A stretch of 64,000 nucleotides of DNA from Paragyromitra xinjiangensis. Lineage: Eukaryota > Ascomycota > Pezizomycetes > Pezizales > Discinaceae. The DNA is taken from NCBI GenBank assembly GCA_038503065.1, contig JBCAMK010000006.1, positions 1,302,001-1,366,000 on the forward strand, given 5' to 3'. Each line of letters opens with the position of its first letter. The stretch's first letter is position 1. Positions 38,230 to 49,000 of this stretch are shown piece by piece. The position numbers and the translations under genes are program-made. The notes under the pieces were generated by a model. That model worked only from the letters and a program-made list of their open reading frames with translations, made no database searches and was not told where the DNA came from.

Positions 38230-41200
38230 TGGAGACACAACCCCTCACAACAGGCATAGCCATGGTGCAGCAGCTGAACTGCGCCAAAGGACAGGCCTCC
38301 ACCCTTTCAGCTATTTCACACTTTGACCATTCTCAACACATCCTCATTCTCATGCTCCAGGAACCATGGCTCGACCACAACACATTCCCACCCAATTCCA
38401 AAACTGCCGACGCATATTACCCTTCCCCGTCACCTAAAGTCATTATTTATATTAAGAAAAATCTAAAAAACACAAAAATAATCACCACACTTTCACCCAA
38501 TCCTAATATAATCTCCATCCTTATTAAAATTCCTCATCTCACATTCGAGATCTGCAACATTTACATACAACCTCGCAGTAGCGCCAACAATCATCACCTT
38601 CCGCTTCTTTCTCACCACTTTCATCAAAATTCAATCCTAGCAGGGGACTTCAACCTACACCACCCTTGTTGGTATGGTCCCATCTCCGAAAGTTATCAAC
38701 ATTTATTTTCCCACCGCATTACATTAACAGAACAAATCACAAATTGGCTCGATACCAACAATTTCCGCCTCCTCAACAAACCAGGAACATTCACACACTT
38801 CCCCAGAAATGGACAAAGACCCAGTATCGTTGACCTCACCATGGTAAGAGGCCTCACTGACACCTGCGGACCTTGGTCAGCCCCCCCCAATTGTCCACAC
38901 AACTCCGACCACGTTTCCCTACATACCACACTTTACATCCATCCTCCAGAATACTCCAGTTGACGGCTATATTCCAAAACAAACTGGCCTCTTTTCCACA
39001 ACATCATCCAGGAAGCAGCCATTCCCTTCAATTATTCCAACGAAGAGAAAGCCAATTCCACCCTCACGCTATTCACAAATACCATTAACCTGGCCATAGA
39101 GTCAACGGTACCCCTGTCCAAACCTCGACCATACTCCAAATCCTGGTGGACACCCAATCTCAAATCCCTAAAAAGAAAACTTTCATGGGCCGAAAGACAA
39201 GCACGAAAACCCAATGCCCTTCCTCACTGGCGAATTCTCGCCAATTCCACAAGGAAAGAATACAAAACCGAAATCATGCTAGCCAAATGGGATCATTGGC
39301 ACCGCACCCTCAAAGACATAACTCCTAGTTCCGCCTGGAACCTCATGAACAGGAGCACTGCACGCAATAAGCCCAACATCCCCCCAATTGAAAAGCAAGA
39401 AAGCAACGAAGAAATTGGCAAAGCCTTTCGTCGCACCTTCTTTCCCCCACAACCCATTCCACCCGACTTCCCTCCAAATTTCTTACCTCCTCCTTCCACC
39501 AGCACCGAACTCCTCCCTTTCCTAGTCACAGAAAAGGAAATTGAATCTCTTCTCCAAAAATCCAACATCCGCACCGCAGTCGGCCCGGAAGGGATCAATT
39601 ACATCACACTCAGGGAGGCACACCGTGCCCGCCCTTCCATCCTTACCTCTCTCTTCAACAATCTTCTACGCTTAGGGATCATGCCAACATCTTGGAAAAT
39701 AACCCATTGTGTTCCTATTCCCAAATCAAACAAAGCGGATTATTCATCGCCTAAGAGCTACCGTCCTGTTTCACTTCTTTCTTGCTTTGGCAAACTCCTG
39801 GAGAAAATTGTCGCCAGAAAACTCGAAACTTGTGCAACAATAAATGGCGCAATTCAACCACACCACACAGGAGCAAGAACCGGCGTCTCCGCCACTGACT
39901 CCCTCCATCTCATCCTTACACCGGCACAAAGGCAATTGCTGATACCTATCCCACACAACGACAAAAGAGCCATAAAACGTCCCTCCCGTCCCTCTATTCT
40001 AGCGACGGACATTGATGGTGCATTCAACTGCGTCTCCCACCCCCACCTCATAAGAATCTTGGAACACTACACCTTTCCCCAATGGTGCATCAAATGGATG
40101 CAAAGTTTCACTTCCAACCGCACACTCGCCTTCCGGATCAATAACGAACTGGAAGCACCTCAACCCCTAACAGTGGGCCTTCCCCAAGGCTCCCCCCTCT
40201 CATCTATTGCCTTTGTCATTTATGCTGCCGCATTGGACCCCCTCAATCCACATCCTTCCGAAATTTCCACCATTTACATAGATGATGATACTGCCCTACA
40301 AATGAGCAAGAAACCCGCCTTTGCCACCATACGCCTCGCAGAGAGACACAAGGCGAAGGAAACACGAGCTTCTCATCTTAACATCAAATTCTCCGAGCCC
40401 AAAACGGAATTAATTCACTTAATCACTCCCTTCACTAGTAACCCACCAATTCAAACAATATCGTTATTCAACAAAGAAATTCTTCCCTCCCCTCACATTA
40501 AGGTCTTAGGTATCTTACTCGACCAAAGACTTAACTTCCATTCACACTGCCAACAAGCTGCCTCACGCCTGCGAACCTCCCTCTACCTGGTAAACAACCT
40601 AGTCAGAGATAAGGGACCCACGCCCAACCTATTACACCAACTCACCCTGACCATTATTCTCCCAGCAGCCCTATACGGTTCCGAAGTATGGTGGACTGGC
40701 TCACAAAGTATTCTGGACAGGCTCTCACCATCATACCACCGCGCCGCAAGGCTAATTTCTGGCTTACCAAAATTTACTCCTATAAACAAATTATTACCTG
40801 AAGCTGGATTAGCTCCACTCAACCTACTACTCGACATGCGCACCCAGCTTTATGGCCTACGCATTCTTCGTAATCCTAAACACTGCCTACACAAGACACT
40901 GTTACAACATCTCCATCCCGCTGAATTCAAAGGAACAGGACTCCAACGAGTTGGCTCTCTAATCGCCAGATTGTTAACTGGCGCGCCACTCGAAGACCTG
41001 GCCTTACCCATTCATCCCTTCCTAGCCTTATCCCATATACACATTCAAGGCACCAAACAATCTGCTGCCTTAACTCACATGGATTGGCTCCACAGCCTAA
41101 CTGACGCCTGGATTTTATATTCGGATGGCTCTCGCGCTGATAACGGCATTACCGCCTCCGGTTGGAACATTCAACAAATACAATATGGCATTACCACTTC

Positions 41201-41963
41201 CTCACACCAGGGCAATTGCAACCTGGGCCACCAATGCAAAAACGAAGATGCAGAAATACATGGCATTCAAGAAGCCTTACATTTCCTGATTCACAATCTA
41301 CCCGCTGACAATTCCACCATTCACCTTTGCATCGACAATCAAAACGCCCTATTGTCACTTGCGGGCCACAGCACTTCCAACCGCCAGTACCTAAAAGACA
41401 CCCTGGCGCACATTTCCACACTAAACAACCTCAATTCTGAGGTCTTTGGTCGCTGGACCCCATCGCATACAAACATCCCCGGAAACGAAATAGCAGATCA
41501 AATGGCCAAACAAGGCCTGCATCTCGCACCATGCAAACACACCTGCACCACACTGGGATGGCTTCGCCTCCAGCCCAAACTCAACCTCCTCAAATTATGG
41601 CAACTCACAACTGAAACTCCTGTTGCCCTTCATCCTCCTCAAGTCGTACGCTTCCTCCGCCGAAATCAGGCAAAAGCAATTTCCACCCTTCGTACCCAAC
41701 AAACCAAGGCGGATCCAAATCCCCTCACACCTCCTTTCGCATGCCAATGTGGGGCTATCAGTTCCTCTCCCCATCTTGCCCTCGCCTGCCCACTTAACGA
41801 TACCACTCGCCCAAATTGGGGCAACGATTGGCATTCAGCTATCATCCTTAATACGAACCACATTGATCTTTTGCATTTCATTTGCGAAAACAACATGGCT
41901 ATTATTTCAACAAACAAATATCTCTATGGCGTATCAAATACGAACTTGCTAGATATAAATTGA
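38229..41963 (+). pseudogene. L4 ORF2 with a single TGA
   Basis: The 1244-codon frame is in phase throughout but has TGA at 38961-38963 at the end of the endonuclease domain (YSS*RLYSKTNW). Intact L6 has CCGA where L4 has TTGA, so two adjacent C-to-T changes account for it. RT (GLPQGSPLSS, YIDDDT) and RNase H (YSDGSRADNG, CIDNQNALL, TPSHTNIPGNE) motifs are complete. One RT residue also differs: AVGPEGINY in place of AVGPDGINY. The two together suggest an inactive copy that could still be copied in trans. Confidence 0.9.
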
Positions 41964-42237
41964 TCATAAGGCAATCCGGGCGGGGGAAGTTTTTCTTTTG
42001 TATCCGGTTGATTTAAGTTCGGTTATGATATTTTCTTATATTATATTTTATTTTTCTTTTAGTTGGTTTGGTTAGTTTGAGTATGTTTATGTTTTGTATT
42101 TTCTTTATGTTATATTGTGTTTACGGGGTAGCTGAGGTTGGCGGTGGATGAGACCATGTATTTCATATACGCGTGTCATTCAGTAGCTAGTTAGGTTAGC
42201 GACTGTCTAAAATTAAATGAAATTGGAAATTGGAAAT
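41964..42237 (+). other. L4 3' UTR with conserved hairpin and (GAAATTG)n tail
   Basis: ATCCGGGCGGGGGAAGTTTT follows the stop as in L1. The hairpin at 42152-42177 pairs GAC with GTC and GTAT with ATAC. In L1 the outer pairs are GGC/GCC, a compensated change. The last bases TTGG of the tail unit match the start of the target TGGACC. Confidence 0.65.
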
Positions 42238-42246
42238 TGGACCTCA
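42238..42246. repeat. Target copy TGGACCTCA between L4 and L5
   Basis: Identical to 36491-36499. It overlaps the end of the L4 tail by TGG. Confidence 0.7.
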
Positions 42247-42396
42247 TCCTGCACGTGGAAAAAGATCCCTGCAAAACTCCAAAAGCTACGTTGCAACGGC
42301 GTTACACACAGCAAAAAGTCTTTAATTCTTTGGCTTCATTTCTCACCACCTTTACCCCGCTCTCAGTTTTCACGGTCGCAACCCGTGGAAATCACA

Positions 42397-43905
42397 CTGG
42401 ATCCTCCACAAACACCTCCTAGACGTTCAGCTTCACCCTCCCCATCACCTGTCAAGTTGGTGGACGTGCGCCTGCCACCCATCTTCACCAAAGGGAACGG
42501 CCGCAAGAAAGACCCCATCCCCAGGAAGCGCCAGCTCTCTGACCCTTCACCCCAACCAGCCAGAACCCCATCTCCCTCAAAAGAGATGGCTCTCTTTGGC
42601 TCCACTGCATTGTCTGCCTTCGCAGAAGATCTCGACATGGGGGAACCTTCCTCCTCAGCCCTCCCACCCCAGCAAACCAGCGCCCCCCCTTCCCACCTCC
42701 CTTTCTCCCCTGAACAAGACTACGCTCCCGAAGTCCCAGCAGAAGAGGATGGCAAAGACGTCCAGCAATATATGCTCTGGACCATCCAGAACAGCTTTGC
42801 AGCCTTAACGGAGCAAATGCAACTCAACCAGCAAGCACTCATCAACAAACTGGAGCACCAGGCATCCGACATTCTCACCCTCACCTCCCGCATCAACGAG
42901 CTCTCTAGAGCCAACAATGCCCTCTCCTCCCTGGTTAGAGACATCTCTACCAAACCCAGCACCCCTCTCGTCCCACACCCAGCTCCTGTTTCCCCACAGG
43001 CTCCTGGTCCAAAAGCCACCACATATGCGCAAGCCGCCGCTGCTCCCGCCACCACTACCACGAACAAGACCAAGAAGTCTAAGGTCACCCCCCTCTACAA
43101 CCCCGAGTACACAAAGATCAATCGCGAGATCATTGTGGAAACCTCAACCTCCTCCCACGAAATCACTAGTGATGCCCTTTTGAAGGCCATCAACATCACT
43201 CTCTCCCCTCGCAATTCCTCCATCCTTATGTGCACCAGAACAGAAAGATACAATTTTGTTCTCCTCACCCAACCCACAGAATCCGGCGAACAGGTCTGCT
43301 CTCTTTATCAGAGAGAGATTGAGGAAGCCTGCAACCTCCTCCACCTACCCATCTCCGATGTGCGACCCAATTCCAGATGGTCTAAGTTCATCATCCACGG
43401 CGTTCCCACCACCACCACCATGAAAGAGGCACAGGAGGCCATTGCCACTGCCGCACCTTCCCTCACTCTTGCCCAAATCCCACGCTGGCTCACAACTGAA
43501 GCCCAGAGAGCTGGGAAAGCAGCCTCAGCTATTGTCATCGCCCTTCCCAAAAAATATACCATGGCAACCCTTGGATTAACTTATATCCCCATGTTCAACA
43601 AATCCTGCCGCGTCCAGGAATACTTTTCAATTTCTCCCACCACACAATGTCGGAAATGTCAGCAATATGGTCATCACCAGCAGACTTGCCACAACACTAT
43701 TGCCTGTGCCATCTGCGCTGAGCCCCATCCAACGGCCCAACACCCATGCAGTACCAAAGGATGCCAAAAAGGAGCCAAGTGCACCCATCCCCCCATCAGA
43801 TGTGTCAACTGTAAACAGAGACACCGCGCCTTTGAGCGTTCCTCCTGCACTCACTTTGCCAAACTTAATCTGGCAAAACGCACCCCTCATCCGGCAAACG
43901 CCTGA
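42397..43905 (+). CDS. L5 ORF1 (gag-like), probable CTG start
   Basis: 502 residues from CTG 42397 (ACACTGG). The first ATG lies before ALFGSTALSAF, after conserved upstream protein sequence (PPRRSASPSPSPVKLVDV). Coiled coil (QASDILTLTSRINELSRANN), alanine/proline linker, central domain (RPNSRWSKFIIHGVPTT) and three knuckles (CRKCQQYGHHQQTC, CAICAEPH, CVNCKQRH). The protein is about as conserved towards L1 and L4 ORF1 in the central domain as those are to each other. No defect is seen. Confidence 0.88.
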   Translation: MDPPQTPPRRSASPSPSPVKLVDVRLPPIFTKGNGRKKDPIPRKRQLSDPSPQPARTPSPSKEMALFGSTALSAFAEDLDMGEPSSSALPPQQTSAPPSHLPFSPEQDYAPEVPAEEDGKDVQQYMLWTIQNSFAALTEQMQLNQQALINKLEHQASDILTLTSRINELSRANNALSSLVRDISTKPSTPLVPHPAPVSPQAPGPKATTYAQAAAAPATTTTNKTKKSKVTPLYNPEYTKINREIIVETSTSSHEITSDALLKAINITLSPRNSSILMCTRTERYNFVLLTQPTESGEQVCSLYQREIEEACNLLHLPISDVRPNSRWSKFIIHGVPTTTTMKEAQEAIATAAPSLTLAQIPRWLTTEAQRAGKAASAIVIALPKKYTMATLGLTYIPMFNKSCRVQEYFSISPTTQCRKCQQYGHHQQTCHNTIACAICAEPHPTAQHPCSTKGCQKGAKCTHPPIRCVNCKQRHRAFERSSCTHFAKLNLAKRTPHPANA

Positions 43906-44327
43906 TCTGCTTACTTTGCCTACCTCTCATACCAACAACAACGATTTCCTGCCTGTAAAAAGGATGTGCGGTTGGTAAGAGACCATACTTACTGATTTCT
44001 TGTTGCATTGTTTTATATTTTCATTTGGCAAGTTTCGTTTACTTTGATCAAGTTTTCTTTTAGCCTACCTGTTGTTTTTATTTTCTTATCCGCTAAGCTT
44101 GAATTTCCCCTTGTGGTATTCTTGTACGTTTTCTTTTGTGCTTCCTAGTGGCCTGTCCTGTAACGGAACGTGCGGTTGGTCTCGTACCATAGAGACTGTA
44201 ACTTGGGAGTGTAGGGGTCGTGAGGTTGGCGGTGGATGAGGCCATGAATTTTTATACGCGTGCCATTCAGTAGCTAGTTAGGTTAGCGACTGTCTAAAAT
44301 AAATTGAAAATTGGAAAATTGGAAAAT
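43906..44327 (+). other. L5 3' region with shared tail hairpin
   Basis: A family-specific part (43906-44215) with two copies of a TGCGGTTGGT motif, then the part shared with L4/L6 (44216-44327). The hairpin at 44240-44264 has GGC/GCC outer pairs as in L1/L2. No reading frame of note. Confidence 0.7.
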
Positions 44328-44336
44328 TGGACCTCA
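44328..44336. repeat. Target copy TGGACCTCA between L5 and L6
   Basis: Same 9-mer as 36491-36499, here between an ORF1-only and an autonomous element. Confidence 0.7.
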
Positions 44337-44485
44337 TCCTGCACGAGCAAAAAGATCCCTGCAAAACTCCAATTCTACGTTGCAACGGCGTTACACACTG
44401 CAAAAAGTCTTTAACTCTTCGGCTTCATTTCTCACCACTTCCCCGCTCTCGCACCCTTTCATCGGGCGCTCTGCCCCAAATCATC

Positions 44486-46066
44486 CTGGATCCGCCCCAA
44501 ACTCCTCCCAGGAGATCCCGCACACCCTCCCCATCCCCTGTGAAACTGGTGACCTTTGGCACCAACTTCACCCTCCCCCTCATCGGCAAGAAAAGAACCC
44601 TCTCCAACCCCTCACCAGCTCCCGCTCGCTCAGGATCACCCACCAAGATGGCTCAACCTGGACCCTCCACTGCACAGTCCCTCTTTGACACCGGCCCTCA
44701 AGGCCTCACCACCGACTCACAGTATCAAGACGAAGCTCTGATGCACGAACTCCCCGACGACTCCACCCCAAACTGGCTTCGCGACTTCTCAGCCACGGAG
44801 GACTACATGCCTGAAATCCCTGATGAAGGCAACACTGAGCAATTCACAGCCTGGCTCCTGAAATCCAGCTTTGCTCGCCTCAATTCCCAAACGGAGGAAA
44901 ATAACACCCTCCTTCTCGCTAAAGTAGCCATGCAGGAAAACGACATCCTCAGGCTCACGGATCAAACCAAGATCCTTCAAGAAATGGTCGGAAAACTTTC
45001 CACCACCCTCAACAACATGGCCAGATCACTTCAAACCATTGACAAAAACACCTCCCAACCTGCCCGCACCGCCGCACCTGCCAGCAATCAACAGCAGAAG
45101 CCACCGCAAACAGCCCAAAAACCCCACGTCCCCCTGCTAAACAATGGCAAACCCATGACCTATGCTCAAGCAGCCAACGCTCCCGCAGACCCATTCACCA
45201 AAGTCAACAAGGGCAACAAGAAAAAGAAGGCCCTCCCCCCCAAATTATTCCAACCACAATTCACGGCCATAAACCGTCAAATCATCTTGGAAACCTCAGG
45301 CGACCTCCCCCCAGCCCTCACCAACAACTCCTTACTCGCCGCCATAAACAAGGAACTCGCCCCACGCAACACCTCAATCCTCATCTGCACCAAGACTGCA
45401 AGACACAACTTCGTGCTCACCACACGCCCCGACGAGTCCGCTGAACAAATATGCTCAGCCTACTCCAAAGAGATCGAAACAGCCTGCACCCTGCTACAAA
45501 TCCCTCTCTCCGAAGCTCGACCCAATTCTAAATGGTCCAAATTCATCATTCATGGCATCCCTACCAAAGCAACCATGACGGAGGTAGCAGAACAAATGGC
45601 CATTTCAGTCCCCACTTTCACCCTCGCCCAAGTCCCCAGATGGCTCACCACCCCAGAAGCAAGAGCTAGCAAGACCCACTCCGCCATCGTCATTGCCCTC
45701 CCCCAAAAATTCACCATGGAGACCCTTGGTCTCCACCAGATCCCACTCTTCAACTCGTTCTGCCGCATACAGGAGTACATTGCCGTCTCTCCCACCACCC
45801 AATGCCGTAAATGCCAGGAATTCGGACATCACCAACAAACCTGCAAAAAAGACTTCAAATGCGCAATTTGCGCAGAAGCCCACGAAACCATCAAGCACCC
45901 TTGCGCTACAGCAGGCTGCCAAACTGGCACAAAATGCACACACCCACCCATCCGCTGCGCCAACTGCAATCAAGGCCATAAAGCCTACGAACGCAAAGTC
46001 TGCATCGCATACACTAAGCTCACTGAGAGCCTTAAATCCTCCCGAACTAACAACACCAACGCTTAA
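44486..46066 (+). CDS. L6 ORF1 (gag-like), probable CTG start
   Basis: 526 residues from CTG 44486 (ATCCTGG), the same length as in L4 and L7. First ATG at about 44648. Ser-Pro-rich N-terminus, coiled coil, central domain (NSKWSKFIIHGIPT), knuckles CRKCQEFGHHQQTC, CAICAEAH and CANCNQGH. One-base overlap with ORF2 (TAATG). Confidence 0.88.
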   Translation: MDPPQTPPRRSRTPSPSPVKLVTFGTNFTLPLIGKKRTLSNPSPAPARSGSPTKMAQPGPSTAQSLFDTGPQGLTTDSQYQDEALMHELPDDSTPNWLRDFSATEDYMPEIPDEGNTEQFTAWLLKSSFARLNSQTEENNTLLLAKVAMQENDILRLTDQTKILQEMVGKLSTTLNNMARSLQTIDKNTSQPARTAAPASNQQQKPPQTAQKPHVPLLNNGKPMTYAQAANAPADPFTKVNKGNKKKKALPPKLFQPQFTAINRQIILETSGDLPPALTNNSLLAAINKELAPRNTSILICTKTARHNFVLTTRPDESAEQICSAYSKEIETACTLLQIPLSEARPNSKWSKFIIHGIPTKATMTEVAEQMAISVPTFTLAQVPRWLTTPEARASKTHSAIVIALPQKFTMETLGLHQIPLFNSFCRIQEYIAVSPTTQCRKCQEFGHHQQTCKKDFKCAICAEAHETIKHPCATAGCQTGTKCTHPPIRCANCNQGHKAYERKVCIAYTKLTESLKSSRTNNTNA

Positions 46067-49000
46067 TGGAGACACAACCTCTCACAACAGGCATAGCCAT
46101 GGTGCAGCAGCTGAACTGCGCCAAAGGACAGGCCTCCACTCTTTCAGCCATTTCACATTTTGACCATTCTCAACACATCCTCATCCTCATGCTACAGGAA
46201 CCATGGCTCGACCATAACTCATTCCCACCCAATTCCAGAACTGCGGACGCATATTATCCTTCCCCGTCACCCAAAGTTATTGTATATATCAAGAAAAATC
46301 TAAAAAACACAAAAATAATCACCACACTTTCACCCAATCCCAATATAATTTCCATTCTCATCAAGATTCCTCATTTCACATTCGAGATCTGCAACATCTA
46401 CATACAACCTCGCAGTAGCGCCAACGATCACCATCTTCCGCTCCTTTCTCATCACTTTCATCAAAACACTATTCTAGCAGGGGACTTTAACCTACATCAC
46501 CCTTGGTGGTACGGTCCCATTTCCGAAAATTATCAACACCTATTCTCGCACCGCATTGCACTAACGGAACAAATCATAAATTGGCTCGATACCAACAATT
46601 TCCGCCTCCTCAACAAACCAGGAATCCTCACCCACTTCCCCAGAAATGGACAAAGACCCAGCATCGTCGACCTCACCATGGTAAGAGGCTTCACTGACAC
46701 CTGTGGACCTTGGTCAGCCCCCCCCAATTGTCCACACAACTCCGACCACGTTTCCCTACACACCACATTATACATCCATCCTCCAGAATACTCCAGCCGA
46801 CGGCTATATTCCAAAACAAACTGGCCTCTTTTCCACAACATCATCCAGGAAGCAGCTATTCCCTTCAACTATTCCAACGAAGAGAAAGCCAATTCCACCC
46901 TCACGCTCATCACAAACACCATCAACCTGGCCATAGAGTCAACAGTACCCCTGTCCAAACCTCGACCATATTCCAAATCCTGGTGGACACCCAATCTCAA
47001 ATCCCTAAAAAGAAAACTCTCATGGGCCGAAACACAAGCACGGAAACCCAATGCCCTTCCTCACTGGCGAATTCTCGCCAACTCCACAAGGAGAGAATAC
47101 AAAACCGAAATCATGCTAGCCAAATGGGACCATTGGCACCGCACCCTTAAAGACATAACCCCCAGCTCCGCCTGGAATCTCATGAACAGGAGCACTGCAC
47201 ACAATAAGCCCAACATCCCTCCAATTGAAAAGCAAGAAAGTAACGAAGAAATTGGCAAAGCCTTTCGTCGCACCTTCTTTCCCCCACAACCCACCCCACC
47301 TGATTTCCCTCCAAATTTCTTACCTCCTCCCTCCACCAATACTGAATTCCTCCCTTTTCTAGTCACAGAAAAGGAAATTGAATCCCTTCTTCAAAAATCC
47401 AACATACGCACCGCAGTCGGCCCGGATGGGATCAATTACATCACACTCAGGGAGGTACATCGTGCCCGACCCTCCATCCTCACTTCTCTCTTCAACAATC
47501 TCCTGCGCTTAGGGATCATGCCAACATCTTGGAAAATAACCCATTGTGTTCCTATTCCCAAATCGAACAAAGCGGATTATTCATCCCCCAAAAGCTACCG
47601 TCCCGTTTCACTTCTCTCTTGCTTTGGCAAACTTTTGGAGAAAATTATCGCCAGAAAACTCGAAACTTGTGCAATAATAAATGGCGCAATCCAACCACAC
47701 CATACAGGAGCAAGAACCGGCGTCTCCGCCACTGATTCCCTCCACCTCATCCTCACACCGGCACAAAGGCAACTGCTAATACCTGTCCCACACAACGATA
47801 AAAGAGCCATAAAACGTCCCTCCCGCCCCTCCATTTTAGCGACGGACATTGATGGTGCATTCAATTGCGTTTCACATTCCCACCTCATAAGAATTCTGGA
47901 ACACTACACTTTTCCCCAATGGTGCATCAAATGGATACAAAGTTTCACTTCCAACCGCACACTCGCCTTCCGGATCAATAACGAACTGGAAGCACCTCAA
48001 CCCCTAACAGTGGGCCTTCCCCAAGGCTCCCCTCTTTCATCTATTGCTTTCGTCATATATGCTGCAGCATTGGACCCCCTCAACCCACATCCTTCCGAAA
48101 TTTCCACCATCTATATAGATGACGACACTGCCCTACAAATGAGCAAGAAACCTGCCTTCGCCACCATACGCCTCGCAGAGAGACACAAGGCGAAGGAAAA
48201 ACGAGCTTCCCATTTAAACATCAAATTCTCCGAACCAAAAACGGAACTAATTCACCTAATCACTCCCTTCACCAGTAACCCACCAACCCAAACTATATCG
48301 TTATTCAACAAAGAAATTCCTCCCCTTCCTCACATCAAGGTCTTAGGCATACTGCTTGACCAAAGACTCAACTTCCATTCACACTGCCAACAAGCCGCTT
48401 CACGCTTACGAACCTCCCTCTACCTGGTGAACAACCTAGTCAAAGACAAGGGTCCCACGCCCAACCTACTGCACCAACTCACCCTCACCATCATTCTCCC
48501 AGCAGCCCTATATGGCTCCGAGGTATGGTGGACTGGTTCACAAAGTATTCTGGACAGACTTTCACCATCTTACCACCGCGCCGCAAGGCTAATATCTGGC
48601 CTACCAAAATTCACTCCCATAAACAAATTATTACCTGAAGCTGGATTAGCCCCACTCAATTTATTACTCGACATGCGTACCCAACTTTATGGACTACGCA
48701 TTCTCCGCAATCCTAAACACTGCCTACATAAGACACTGTTACAGCACCTTCATCCAACCGAATTCAAAGGAACAGGACTCCAACGAGTTGGCTCTCTAAT
48801 CGCCAGATTGCTACCTGGCGCGCCACTCGAAGACCTGTCCCTACCCACCCACCCCTTTCTAGCTTCATCCCACATACACATTCAAGGCACCAAACAATCT
48901 GCCTCCTTAACTCACATGGATTGGCTCCACAGCTTAGCCGACGCCTGGATCTTATATTCGGATGGCTCTCGCGCTGAAAACGGCATCACTGCCTCCGGTT

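Larger units (their letters stand above)
36500..42237 (+). mobile_element. L4: full-length Tad1-like LINE with one nonsense codon
   Basis: 5.7-kb LINE of the second L lineage: ORF1 36649-38229, ORF2 38229-41963, 3' UTR and a tail of three 7-nt GAAATTG-like units instead of poly(A). The only clear defect is a TGA in ORF2. It is followed head-to-tail by L5, separated by a copy of TGGACCTCA. Confidence 0.92.
42247..44327 (+). mobile_element. L5: complete ORF1-only LINE
   Basis: About 2.1 kb: 5' UTR with the conserved L core, one ORF1, about 420 bp of 3' UTR and a tail of 8-nt GAAAATTG units. No trace of ORF2. The last ~110 bp before the tail match the 3' end of L4/L6 (GAGGTTGGCGGTGGATGAG, hairpin, CAGTAGCTAGTTAGGTTAGC), but the sequence between the ORF1 stop and that block does not. 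L3 is a second, interrupted copy. This looks like a non-autonomous LINE that has captured or kept the 3' end of the L4/L6 family. Confidence 0.9.
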
